From JBECKX01 sp964468475 (GTDB taxonomy: Bacteria; Zixibacteria; MSB-5A5; CAIYYT01), in the NCBI GenBank assembly GCA_964468475.1, contig CAYXUL010000009.1, positions 1 through 64,000 on the forward strand: a DNA stretch of 64,000 nucleotides. Direction: 5' to 3'. The notes beneath the pieces are model-generated. The model had not been told where the DNA came from and did not search any database. It was given only the letters and a program-made list of their open reading frames with translations. A program made the translations under genes and the position numbers. Shown here in pieces: positions 56,780 to 64,000 of the stretch. Numbering within the stretch: position 1 is the first letter of the stretch; every line of letters starts with the position of its first letter.

Positions 56780-58951
56780 TTGCGTAAACTGATTAAGATA
56801 GTCGAGGGCGTGGCATCGGGTCGCTCATTTTACCTGTGTCTCGGTATTATCATCTTAATCGGTCTAATCTTCCGCGTTCTCTATCTCTCCGCCGATCCGC
56901 CGCAGGGGATCACCAAGTCCCAGGATTTTTCGACCGATCCGCCGCAATACACTTATTTCGCGCATAATTTAGTCTCGCAGGGTGAGGCCAATCCCTATCA
57001 CGACCCCCGCTTCAGCCAGTGGGAATATTCCAGCCAGAATCTATTGGCGTTGGGTGTCTATGCCCTCTTCGGCACCGGCCGAGTCCCGGGCAACGTTGTA
57101 GCCGTGATTTTCAACCTCCTCTCGATCTGGTTGCTGGCACTGGCGATTAAGAACTTCGGTTCGAGAATTGGCGCACTCTTCTTTGCGATATTTGCCGCTT
57201 TCGGATTCACCCTGATCTGGTTTGCCCGGACGCCGTTCCTCGAATCGTCCGAGAATTTCTGGCTCTGTATAGCCGTCTATTTCTTTTCACTGCACGAATC
57301 CAAACAGTGGGCTGTGGTTGCCGCTGGCGCCAGCTGCGCCATAGGCGCGTTTTTCGGCAAGATGATCGCCCTGTATATGCTGGGTCCTTTCACCGCCCTC
57401 TGGATTGTGCTCTATTTCACTGCCGATGAAGACCGTAAGGAACTGTGGCGAAAGGTCGCTTATTACTACGGTGGTTTCATAGCAATTACACTGATCTGGT
57501 TTCTCGCGATATATCTACCCGCGCAATCCCGGGTCGGAGGATACTTCGCCGAGCAGGCGATTGGGCTTTATGGAGCGCCGAAGGCCCTGGACTCGATTGG
57601 CCAATTCTTCTTCTCGCTCAACACTCTGTTGTGGGATCGCAACTTCTTCACCAAAATGCCGGTTATCACAACCCTGGCGTTTTTCGGCGGATGCATTGCG
57701 CTGTATTGGCTGGCACGCAGCGGTAAATCCAATCGCTGGTTTCGCACGTTTAACCCCGGCTGGGTACTGATCACTTTCTGGTTTGCGGTGGGATTCTTGT
57801 CGCTCTTCCCGTGGAATTACCGTCCTTTGCGCTACCAGACAACGATCATGTTTCCCGCTATGGCACTTGCAGCATTCTGCCTCGGCTATGCCTGGGAGCA
57901 TCTCAGGACATCGACTGCCAAGGGTAAAAAGAAATCAAAATCGAACTTCCGCTATTGGCAATTACTGCTGACCTGTGGATTGACCTTAATGCCGCTGCTG
58001 GCTTGCTTCCTGTTCCTGCTTAACACGGACCCAAAGGAGTTTTATTTCAAGCCATTCCTGCAGTCACCGGTGGCCTTTTCAATCCTGTTGATAGTGGTAG
58101 GGGCTTTGTTAGGCGCGATTTGGCGCTTGATAATCAAATCGAGTTGGTTTCATGGTGATACTGCGCGACTGCTGGGACTGCTAGTAGTTCTTGCATTTGC
58201 CGCGTGGAATACTGCTCATTTTATACGGTGGGCAAACGTCAGGCAGTATTCGTTGATGACCGCTGAGCGCGATATCGCCGCCATCACCAATGAAGGCGCC
58301 GTGCTATCGGGACCTTACGGCCCGGCGCTCGCTCTCGACAATGACCGTGGCGCAGTTATCCACATGTTTGGAGTGGTGAAGGTTGACAAGAATCTCTTTT
58401 CTGAATTCCCGATCACCCATCTCGCGATGGACGAGGGCAACGAAAAGCGCGCCCGCGAGGACTATCCTGACTTGATGGCGAAGGCGTGGCCGATTACCCA
58501 CTATATTCTGCGTGGCGTCGCGGTAAAAGTGTATAACATTGCAGAAGGCTCCCCGAATCCGACTGCTGAGGCTTACGTGCCGACTGATTACGAGCTCGCG
58601 CAAAAACAGATTGCAGCCGGCAACCAGGACTCAGCACAGGTGTATATGACGCGCTTCATGCAGAGGGGTGTTGCAAATTACTCTGCGGACTTATATGTTG
58701 GAGACGCCTTGACTGCGGTGGGTAACTATCAACAGGCATTAGACCATTTTCGCAAGGCGCAGGATTTCTCGCCCGGCGATCCGTTGAGTGCGTTTTATAT
58801 TGGCAACTCGCTGATGGCGATAGGCAGCAAGAATTCGAGCCCTGCCTATTTTGACTCAGCCCTGGTCTACTATCGGATTGCTCAAAAAGCATACCCGGGT
58901 AACGAGCAGATCGACAATCTTATCTCACAACTGGAAAGACGAAAGCAATGA
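56780..58951 (+). CDS. PMT/ArnT-like GT-C glycosyltransferase with C-terminal TPR repeats
   Basis: A 723-residue integral membrane protein. Residues 20-480 hold about 12 transmembrane helices with the GT-C plan: a first periplasmic loop with acidic residues (DFSTDPPQYTYFAHNLVSQG) and helices such as IGALFFAIFAAFGFTLIWFA. This matches dolichol/undecaprenyl-phosphate-sugar dependent transferases (GT39/GT83 type). From about 605 the protein turns soluble and carries TPR repeats (YVGDALTAVGNYQQALDHF, then FYIGNSLMAIG). The start is TTG at 56780 with GGGGAAG upstream, 11 bases after the aminotransferase stop. The stop overlaps the GT2 start (ATGA). It probably moves a sugar made with its neighbours onto a surface molecule; acceptor unknown. 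Confidence 0.82.
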   Translation: MRKLIKIVEGVASGRSFYLCLGIIILIGLIFRVLYLSADPPQGITKSQDFSTDPPQYTYFAHNLVSQGEANPYHDPRFSQWEYSSQNLLALGVYALFGTGRVPGNVVAVIFNLLSIWLLALAIKNFGSRIGALFFAIFAAFGFTLIWFARTPFLESSENFWLCIAVYFFSLHESKQWAVVAAGASCAIGAFFGKMIALYMLGPFTALWIVLYFTADEDRKELWRKVAYYYGGFIAITLIWFLAIYLPAQSRVGGYFAEQAIGLYGAPKALDSIGQFFFSLNTLLWDRNFFTKMPVITTLAFFGGCIALYWLARSGKSNRWFRTFNPGWVLITFWFAVGFLSLFPWNYRPLRYQTTIMFPAMALAAFCLGYAWEHLRTSTAKGKKKSKSNFRYWQLLLTCGLTLMPLLACFLFLLNTDPKEFYFKPFLQSPVAFSILLIVVGALLGAIWRLIIKSSWFHGDTARLLGLLVVLAFAAWNTAHFIRWANVRQYSLMTAERDIAAITNEGAVLSGPYGPALALDNDRGAVIHMFGVVKVDKNLFSEFPITHLAMDEGNEKRAREDYPDLMAKAWPITHYILRGVAVKVYNIAEGSPNPTAEAYVPTDYELAQKQIAAGNQDSAQVYMTRFMQRGVANYSADLYVGDALTAVGNYQQALDHFRKAQDFSPGDPLSAFYIGNSLMAIGSKNSSPAYFDSALVYYRIAQKAYPGNEQIDNLISQLERRKQ

Positions 58952-60279
58952 TTTCCAAAGGAAGACGAAGCCGGAAAATTAAAGTTTCGGTCGTAATCCC
59001 AGCCTTTAATGAAGAAGGTAATATCGAACCACTGATGCAGGAGTTTGACCGAGTGATGCGCGCCTGCAGTTTTTCATACGAAATTATCCTGGTAAACGAC
59101 GGTTCCACGGATCGCACCGAGCAGAAGATGGTTGAAGCACTAAAGCGCCACGGTAACATCCGCCTCGTCAAAAACCGGGTGCGATTGGGTTTGACGCGCG
59201 CGCTGTCGAAGGGATTCGACCATACTCGCGGAGAAATACTGGTCTTCTATCCGGCAGACCTTCAGTTTCACCCCCGCGACATCCCGAAGATGATCGATGC
59301 CATCGACAACGGCGCCGATATGGTGTGCGGGAAGAAGGTGGGCGCTTACGGGAAGTGGCTGGTGTCGAAAATCTACAACGTGATGACGCGAATTCTTTTC
59401 CCCAAGCTGAAGGTCCGGGATATGAATTCAGTAAAGGCCTTCACACGACAGGTCTACGACGACTTCCCTACCCTGCGCGAAGGCTGGCACCGCTACCTGG
59501 CAGCGTTTGCCGTTGCCAAAGATTATGTGGTCCGTGAAGTACCTGTCACACTCGAGAAACGAAACTGGGGGCGCAGTAAGTTCTCCGGTTCGGGCCGCAT
59601 CCTTAAGGGTCTTACCGATCTCATCGCTGTCAAGTTTCAGGTGTCGGTATTGGGGGACCCGATGCATCTGTTTGGCAAGGTCTCGATTCTCTTCTTTCTG
59701 ATCGGATTGATTGTCGCGGGCGTTGCCTTCTACTATCGCTTCGTGCTCGAGCACGGCTTTCGCCCGCTGTTGTACGCGGTGATCTTCTTCGAGCTCGCGG
59801 CGTTGGTGACGTTCGTGATGGGCATCATTACTGAGGCTCTTGTCTACCTGCGTGATTCGCTGAATGAGCTGAAGGCCCAAAATGCCAGGCTCACTGACGA
59901 AATAGCCCACCTCTCGGTGAATTTGCAGAGAAATAGGAGCCGATCGACAACTCAGCAGAGCGGCGACGAAGATAGTAGAAAGCAAACGTCTCAGAAAACT
60001 GAACACCGTAGCAGCAGCAGCAAGCAGTCGCGTTCGCGCCGCAGCCCGCGAACTCACGGACGCAGCGGAGGAGCGCATCAGAGCGGCGATAAAAGCGGTA
60101 GCGAGCAGAGTAATAACCGAAGCCAGAATCACGTCTCGTCAGAAAGTCGCCGTCACCCGCAACCTCAGGCAAATTCCAGCAACCGTCAGGAACGCGACGA
60201 CAAGAACAGCGCAGAGAAGAACAACGAGATAAAGCTCAGGGAATTGCCCGCAAGTTCAGATCAGGGGAGTACTGATTAG
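58948..60279 (+). CDS. GT2 polyprenyl-phosphate-type glycosyltransferase with long disordered tail
   Basis: A 443-residue glycosyltransferase. Residues 10-235 are a GT-A family 2 domain: KVSVVIPAFNEEGNIEPLM, IILVNDGSTDRTE, RLGLTRALSKGFDHTRGEIL and the metal-binding region VFYPADLQFHP. RNWGRSKFSG is the family's acceptor loop. Two transmembrane helices follow (about 245-300), as in ArnC/GtrB/DPMS-like enzymes that load a sugar onto undecaprenyl phosphate. From about 331 to the end there are 110 low-complexity residues rich in Ser, Arg, Gln and Asn (HRSSSSKQSRSRRSPRTHGR), which is unusual. It likely supplies the lipid-linked donor to the preceding GT-C enzyme. Confidence 0.88.
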   Translation: MISKGRRSRKIKVSVVIPAFNEEGNIEPLMQEFDRVMRACSFSYEIILVNDGSTDRTEQKMVEALKRHGNIRLVKNRVRLGLTRALSKGFDHTRGEILVFYPADLQFHPRDIPKMIDAIDNGADMVCGKKVGAYGKWLVSKIYNVMTRILFPKLKVRDMNSVKAFTRQVYDDFPTLREGWHRYLAAFAVAKDYVVREVPVTLEKRNWGRSKFSGSGRILKGLTDLIAVKFQVSVLGDPMHLFGKVSILFFLIGLIVAGVAFYYRFVLEHGFRPLLYAVIFFELAALVTFVMGIITEALVYLRDSLNELKAQNARLTDEIAHLSVNLQRNRSRSTTQQSGDEDSRKQTSQKTEHRSSSSKQSRSRRSPRTHGRSGGAHQSGDKSGSEQSNNRSQNHVSSESRRHPQPQANSSNRQERDDKNSAEKNNEIKLRELPASSDQGSTD

Positions 60280-60333
60280 TTAATAGCGACTTCGCAGGGA
60301 CAAACTCGAACCCGTCAACAGTAGTCGAACGAT

Positions 60334-61659
60334 CTAATCGGCGAATGTCACTTCACCACCGACAATAGTATACTTCACTCGCCCGTTGAGCTTCCAGCCG
60401 TCGTAGGGTGAGTTACGCGAGATAGAACGGAACTTGTCGACTCTCACAGTCCAGGTGGACTTAGGGTTGAGAATAGTGATATCCGCGACTCCGCCCGCAA
60501 GCAAATCACCGCCGGGCAACCGCATGATTCGGGACGGATTCGCTGAAAGTTTGCGCGCAAGATCATTCCAGCTCAGTTTGCCGGTCTTGACGAGAAAAGT
60601 GCCCGCCAGGCTCACCATAGTTTCGAGCCCGATGATGCCATTGGGAGCCTGATCGAACTCCACTTCCTTTTCTTCGGGGGCATGAGGCGCATGATCTGAC
60701 GCGATGATATCTATCGTGCCATCGGCCAGCCCTTCAATAACGGCATCGACATCACGCTGAGTTCGCAGCGGCGGATTCATCTTCAAGTTGGTGTTAAATT
60801 CCTTGCCGATTTCAACATCGGTAAGTGTAAAGTGGTGCGGTGTTGCTTCAGCAGTAACGTTGACGCCTTGAGCTTTGGCGCGACGTATCAGATCGACCGA
60901 TCCTTCGGTTGACACATGGGCAATATGCAACGGCGTGCCAATATACTTGCAAAGGGTGATATCTCGGGAGATGCAAATCTCCTCGGAGAATGGCGGAATG
61001 CCCGGCATTCCCAGCCGGGTCGATTCGTAACCCTCGTTCATCACGCCGCGTCCAGATAGTGAAATATCCTCGGCATGACTAATCACCGGAATCCCGAACA
61101 TGCCGGCGTACTCCATCGCCCGTCGCATCATGCCGGCATCGTTGACCGGGGAGCCGTCGTCGGTAATTGCAACGGCGCCTGTGCGAACCATCTCCCCAAT
61201 CTCGGCCAGTTCTTTCCCCTTCCGGCCTTTACTGATAGCGCCGATTGGATAGACGCGTGCCTTACAACCGTGTGCGCGTTGCTTTACGAACATGACCGAT
61301 TCCTGATTATCGATTGGTGGTGTCGTGTTTGGCATGCAGGCGACAGCAGTAAAACCGCCGGCGGCGGCAGCTTCGGTGCCGGAAGCAATTGTTTCGCAGT
61401 CTTCGCGGCCAGGCTCCCTGAGGTGAACGTGAACATCGATGAACCCGGGAAACACCAGCAATCCGCTGGCGTCGATGACTTCGTCTTTCGCTGATTCTCT
61501 GCCGCTCCCTCCGGCTTTGCCTGCCTTCTTTCCGGCTTTGCCCTCACCCTTCAACTCTATGCGCTCGATACGGTCATCCTCTATATATATGTCACCCTCA
61601 ACCGGTTCGTCACGGTCGGGAAACACTATTTGGCCATTCTTGATGAGCTTAACCTTCAT
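60334..61659 (-). CDS. pyrC: dihydroorotase
   Basis: Dihydroorotase closes carbamoyl-aspartate to dihydroorotate in pyrimidine synthesis. The 441 residues match the class I bacterial type: His77-x-His79 in DVHVHLREPGREDCE, MPNTTPPIDN, ISHAED, HIAHVSTEGSVDL, and IIASDHAPHAPEEKE. An insertion of about 22 Gly/Lys/Ala/Ser residues (38-59, GEGKAGKKAGKAGGSGRES) sits in the N-terminal beta domain and is not usual for the family. ATG at 61659 has AGGAG eight bases upstream and overlaps the pyrB end by 11 bases; an upstream start at 61686 is not favoured. It is the last gene of pyrR-pyrB-pyrC. Confidence 0.95.
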   Translation of the reverse strand: MKVKLIKNGQIVFPDRDEPVEGDIYIEDDRIERIELKGEGKAGKKAGKAGGSGRESAKDEVIDASGLLVFPGFIDVHVHLREPGREDCETIASGTEAAAAGGFTAVACMPNTTPPIDNQESVMFVKQRAHGCKARVYPIGAISKGRKGKELAEIGEMVRTGAVAITDDGSPVNDAGMMRRAMEYAGMFGIPVISHAEDISLSGRGVMNEGYESTRLGMPGIPPFSEEICISRDITLCKYIGTPLHIAHVSTEGSVDLIRRAKAQGVNVTAEATPHHFTLTDVEIGKEFNTNLKMNPPLRTQRDVDAVIEGLADGTIDIIASDHAPHAPEEKEVEFDQAPNGIIGLETMVSLAGTFLVKTGKLSWNDLARKLSANPSRIMRLPGGDLLAGGVADITILNPKSTWTVRVDKFRSISRNSPYDGWKLNGRVKYTIVGGEVTFAD

Positions 61660-62590
61660 CTGTTTGACTCCTGTCACCACCTGCAAGCAGGAAAAGTACC
61701 GCCATGCGCACCGCTACACCATTAGTGACCTGCTCCAGTATCACGGAGTGAGAACTGTCCGCAATTTCATCCGCTAGTTCAATTCCCCGGTTGATCGGCC
61801 CCGGATGCATAATAGTGTAGTTCTTGTTAAGTCGTTTCAGCCGTTCCTTCGTGATTCCGAACAGCGAAGTATATTCGCGCAGCGACGGCAGCAGCCCCGC
61901 CTCCTGCCGTTCAAGTTGGATTCTCATCACGTTGACGACATCGGCGCCATCGAGGGCCTTGTCAATGTCAGTATAGACCTCAACCCCGGTATTCTCCAAA
62001 CCAACCGGCAATAGCGTTGGCGGTCCGCAAACTGCCACTGATGCCCCCAGCTTGGTGAGTCCCCAGACATTGGACCTGATGACGCGCGAATGTTTGGCAT
62101 CCCCCATCAGCACGACGCGGAGTCCATCAAGGCTGCCATATTTCTCCCAGATGCTGTAGATATCCAGCAGGCCCTGGGTTGGATGCTCGTGCTGCCCGTC
62201 ACCGGCGTTGATTACCGATGAACTGCAGAATCTTGTCAGGAAATACGGCACCCCGGAGCTCTGATGGCGAATAACCACCATGTCGATTTTCATCGCCTCG
62301 AGATTGCGTACCGTGTCCTTAAGGGTCTCCCCCTTCTTTACTGACGATGTCGCTGCGGCGAATGACATCGTGTCAGCGGAAAGCCTCTTCTCGGCAAGCT
62401 CAAAAGAGACGCGCGTGCGCGTTGAAGGTTCGAAGAAGATATTGGCTACCGTCAGGCCGCGCAAGGGGGCGACTTTCTTAATAGGGCGTTCCAGCACTTC
62501 CTTGAAAACTGTGGTGGTCTCCAGTACTGTCATGATTTCATCGGCGGTGACATCCTCTAACCCGAGGAGGTGTCGTCTCTTGAAAGTCAT
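61649..62590 (-). CDS. pyrB: aspartate carbamoyltransferase catalytic subunit
   Basis: PyrB joins carbamoyl phosphate and aspartate. The 313 residues (E. coli 311) show the carbamoyl-phosphate motif FFEPSTRTRVSFELAEKRL, the SSVKKGETLKDT loop with catalytic Lys, HPTQGLLDIYSIWEKYG, and the aspartate-site MRIQLERQ and MHPGPINRGIEL. No pyrI regulatory subunit gene follows, so the enzyme is probably of the unregulated or PyrC-associated type. Its ATG overlaps the pyrR stop as ATGA. Confidence 0.96.
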   Translation of the reverse strand: MTFKRRHLLGLEDVTADEIMTVLETTTVFKEVLERPIKKVAPLRGLTVANIFFEPSTRTRVSFELAEKRLSADTMSFAAATSSVKKGETLKDTVRNLEAMKIDMVVIRHQSSGVPYFLTRFCSSSVINAGDGQHEHPTQGLLDIYSIWEKYGSLDGLRVVLMGDAKHSRVIRSNVWGLTKLGASVAVCGPPTLLPVGLENTGVEVYTDIDKALDGADVVNVMRIQLERQEAGLLPSLREYTSLFGITKERLKRLNKNYTIMHPGPINRGIELADEIADSSHSVILEQVTNGVAVRMAVLFLLAGGDRSQTDEG

Positions 62591-63240
62591 TTCTTACCTC
62601 GCTTGGCAGCAGAGGATTTCTTCTTTGCAGCTGATTTCAACCTACCTTTGCGTGCAGGTTTCGGCTCATCTTCGGCCGCTGGAATACCGCTGCGGCGGGC
62701 ACCGCGGTAAAGCAAAACTCGATCTTCTCCCCCGCGTTCCTTGAGCTCGACAACAACGTCATCGCGAACGCTGGTCGGTACATTCTTGCCAACGAAATCG
62801 GCACGGATAGGCAATTCGCGGCCGCCGCGGTCAATCAGCACCGCCAGCTTAACCGCTTTCGGGCGGCCATAATCCGGAGTCTGGTTAAGCGCAGCACGAA
62901 TGGTGCGACCGGTGAAGAGTACATCATCAACCAGCACCACCAGCTTATCTTCCAGTGAAAAAAGAATATCGGTAGAGCCTATGTCAGGATGCTCGCGGTT
63001 GGTCATCAGGTCGTCGCGATAAAGCGTAATGTCCATATAGCCCACTTCGACTTCACGGTCATCCATCTCCGCGATCTCTCTGGCAAGCCGATCTGCGAGG
63101 TGGTCTCCGTTCTTCCTGATGCCGACGATGGCGAGCTGGTCGTTGTCGCCCGCAGATTCCAGGATCTCATGCGCTATGCGAGCTAGTGCATGATTCAGCT
63201 GCCGAGGCCCCATTACGACGGAAAATTCCTTTTCTGCCAC
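62587..63240 (-). CDS. pyrR: PyrR: pyrimidine operon RNA-binding attenuator / uracil phosphoribosyltransferase
   Basis: PyrR senses UMP/UTP, binds pyr mRNA leaders and represses the operon; many also make UMP from uracil. The 217-residue protein has MGPRQLNHALARIAHEILE, IVGIRKNGDHLADRLAREI and the PRPP motif LVVLVDDVLFTGRTIRAAL, with LAVLIDRGGRELPIRADFVG as expected. The last 28 residues (about 190-217) are a Lys/Ala-rich tail not found in the 181-residue Bacillus protein. GTG at 63240 is chosen: GGAG lies five bases upstream; starts further up lack a site. It leads pyrRBC, behind a promoter and a leader hairpin matching the PyrR target. Confidence 0.93.
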   Translation of the reverse strand: MAEKEFSVVMGPRQLNHALARIAHEILESAGDNDQLAIVGIRKNGDHLADRLAREIAEMDDREVEVGYMDITLYRDDLMTNREHPDIGSTDILFSLEDKLVVLVDDVLFTGRTIRAALNQTPDYGRPKAVKLAVLIDRGGRELPIRADFVGKNVPTSVRDDVVVELKERGGEDRVLLYRGARRSGIPAAEDEPKPARKGRLKSAAKKKSSAAKRGKK

Positions 63241-63241
63241 C

Positions 63242-63258
63242 ACTACTCCTTCAGTAGT
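63242..63258 (-). promoter_or_regulatory. hairpin enclosing the pyrR ribosome-binding site
   Basis: In the minus-strand RNA, ACUACU and AGUAGU pair around the loop GAAGG, so the ribosome-binding GGAG is partly in the loop and partly in the stem, directly before the GTG start at 63240. This could allow translational control. Confidence 0.45.
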
Positions 63259-63342
63259 TGAGTCTCGTGAGTGATTTGTTTGAGGATGCCGGCGAAAAGC
63301 ATGACAATGCCCATGATTAATCTTCACGTTGCTGGCGTCAGC

Positions 63343-63376
63343 TTCCTTTCGGTCTCACGGGACGCGATTAAAGGAA
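63343..63376 (-). promoter_or_regulatory. PyrR-binding leader hairpin
   Basis: Minus-strand RNA: lower stem UUCCUUU / AAAGGAA, internal bulge, upper stem GUC / GAC and hexaloop CCGUGA. The loop fits the CNGNGA consensus of PyrR binding loops exactly, and the conserved core RUCCNGNGAG is complete. It lies just after the predicted transcription start and about 100 bases before pyrR. Confidence 0.8.
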
Positions 63377-63389
63377 CCAATCAGCCGTC

Positions 63390-63417
63390 AATGTAGGCAT
63401 CAACCTGCGAGAGTCAA
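63390..63417 (-). promoter_or_regulatory. sigma-70-type promoter of the pyr operon
   Basis: Minus strand: -35 TTGACT (63412-63417), 16-base spacer, -10 TACATT (63390-63395). The start point near 63383 puts the PyrR hairpin at the 5' end of the transcript. Confidence 0.65.
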
Positions 63418-63492
63418 GCGGTTTGGTGATAATCGGGGGTAAGCCTGCTTCAGAACTCAGACTAAGGCGATGATTCAGCGGAGGGAGTGATC

Positions 63493-63927
63493 TCAGAACA
63501 TCTCGAGTTCGGACATCAGGTCACGCCGATGGCCAAGTTTGACGGTAAGTAGAGCGTTGATCTTCTTGCGCGAGTCATCGTCAGAAGAGAGATAACGCAG
63601 TGAACTCTTGTAGACTTCCACAAGCTCGGTCTCGTAATCCAGTACCTGGCGCACCAGTTCATCTCGTTGCTTGTGCCCGGCGCGAATGCCGGCAATTGTC
63701 TGCCCCATGCGTGTGAGCACATTCGGATCAATTTCCTCGCCGCCATACTTCTTGTTGATTCCCTCAAGTGTCTCCATGTCAGACTGTTGATCGGTGTGCG
63801 CCTGGGTGAAAAACGAATCTTCCTGACCCGTCTGTGAATCGAGATCAGATAGCGCTTCATAAAGCAAGCCGAGTTTCCGCTCCCTGAAGTAAGCGTCCCT
63901 TAGAATGTCCTTAAGAACTTCAATCAT
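63493..63927 (-). CDS. small helical protein of unknown function
   Basis: A 144-residue, almost wholly helical acidic protein without signal peptide or membrane segment. Helices are seen at EVLKDILRDAYFRERKLGLL, MGQTIAGIRAGHKQRDELVR, QVLDYETELVEVYKSSLRYL and KKINALLTVKLGHRRDLMSE. The four-helix plan with Glu and His near helix ends recalls ferritin-like or DUF2383-type proteins, but the metal motif is incomplete, so I do not assign it. The ATG at 63927 has no strong ribosome site. The pyr operon promoter begins 75 bases after its stop. Confidence 0.6.
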   Translation of the reverse strand: MIEVLKDILRDAYFRERKLGLLYEALSDLDSQTGQEDSFFTQAHTDQQSDMETLEGINKKYGGEEIDPNVLTRMGQTIAGIRAGHKQRDELVRQVLDYETELVEVYKSSLRYLSSDDDSRKKINALLTVKLGHRRDLMSELEMF

Positions 63928-64000
63928 CGCTGCTGATTATGGTCATCCTCATTACAGCTCGCAAACAAAACTTTAGGTGCCGCGAGCGTCATAGTATCCC

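Noticed and set aside
63241..63327. pyrR start at GTG 63327, giving a 29-residue N-terminal extension
   Set aside because: No ribosome site at that codon, extension not found in the family, and a well-spaced GGAG precedes GTG 63240.

Overview
The window looks like a stretch of a draft, probably metagenome-derived, genome of a Gram-negative bacterium from the FCB (Fibrobacteres-Chlorobi-Bacteroidetes) side of the tree, perhaps a candidate phylum such as Zixibacteria. The main reasons are a fused LpxC-FabZ lipid A enzyme, a 1,999-residue SprA-type outer-membrane translocon, a surface protein with a type IX-like C-terminal sorting domain, and many small outer-membrane barrels. The phylum is inference; no rRNA gene is present. 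Two runs of exactly 100 N (2228-2327 and 22598-22697) are scaffold gaps of unknown true size and interrupt genes.

Layout. 1-5.3 kb (minus): lipid A operon lpxC/fabZ - lpxA - Gfo/Idh oxidoreductase - [gap] - lpxB - kdtA. 5.4-13.4 kb (minus): DUF1844 gene, murB, sprA, comEA-like gene. 13.5-18.6 kb (minus): holA, ECF sigma and anti-sigma genes, recG. 18.7-19.4 kb: an isolated small RNase H-like gene with its own terminator, a sigma-54-type promoter and a distant dyad. 19.4-29.1 kb (minus): rnr, a sigma-54 activator, an outer-membrane barrel, a lamin-tail surface protein, a PorV/PorQ-like barrel and a dGTPase-like gene. 29.1-37.7 kb (minus): mreB and a macrodomain gene, then a CMD-fold gene - tamB - tamA - class I amidotransferase operon. 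37.8-39.3 kb (minus): a second ECF sigma/anti-sigma pair behind a sigma-54-type promoter. 39.4-42.9 kb (plus): nitroreductase, then a three-gene envelope cassette (barrel, Tyr/Trp-rich protein with one CxxCH, FadL-type barrel). 42.9-54.3 kb (minus): creatininase-family and DUF2064-like genes, rhomboid - pseudo-receiver - dsbD, thioredoxin - CoA-binding protein, and ccmABCDEF. 54.4-55.2 kb (minus): lepB. 55.7-60.3 kb (plus): a sugar-aminotransferase / GT-C transferase / GT2 glycosyltransferase operon. 60.3-63.9 kb (minus): pyrR-pyrB-pyrC with a PyrR-type leader hairpin, and a small helical protein gene.

How it fits together. Envelope biogenesis dominates: lipid A core synthesis, peptidoglycan (murB), shape (mreB), outer-membrane insertion (tamAB), signal peptidase, cytochrome c maturation with thiol reductant supply (dsbD, thioredoxin), and a possible minimal type IX-like export route (SprA, sorting-domain cargo, PorV/PorQ-like barrels). 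The Gfo/Idh gene inside the lpx operon and the aminotransferase-glycosyltransferase operon suggest an amino-sugar modification of lipid A or another surface glycan. Regulation appears layered: two sigma-54-type promoters precede a small RNase H-like gene and an ECF sigma operon, an enhancer-binding protein is encoded in the same window, and the pyr operon carries an RNA hairpin matching the PyrR target.
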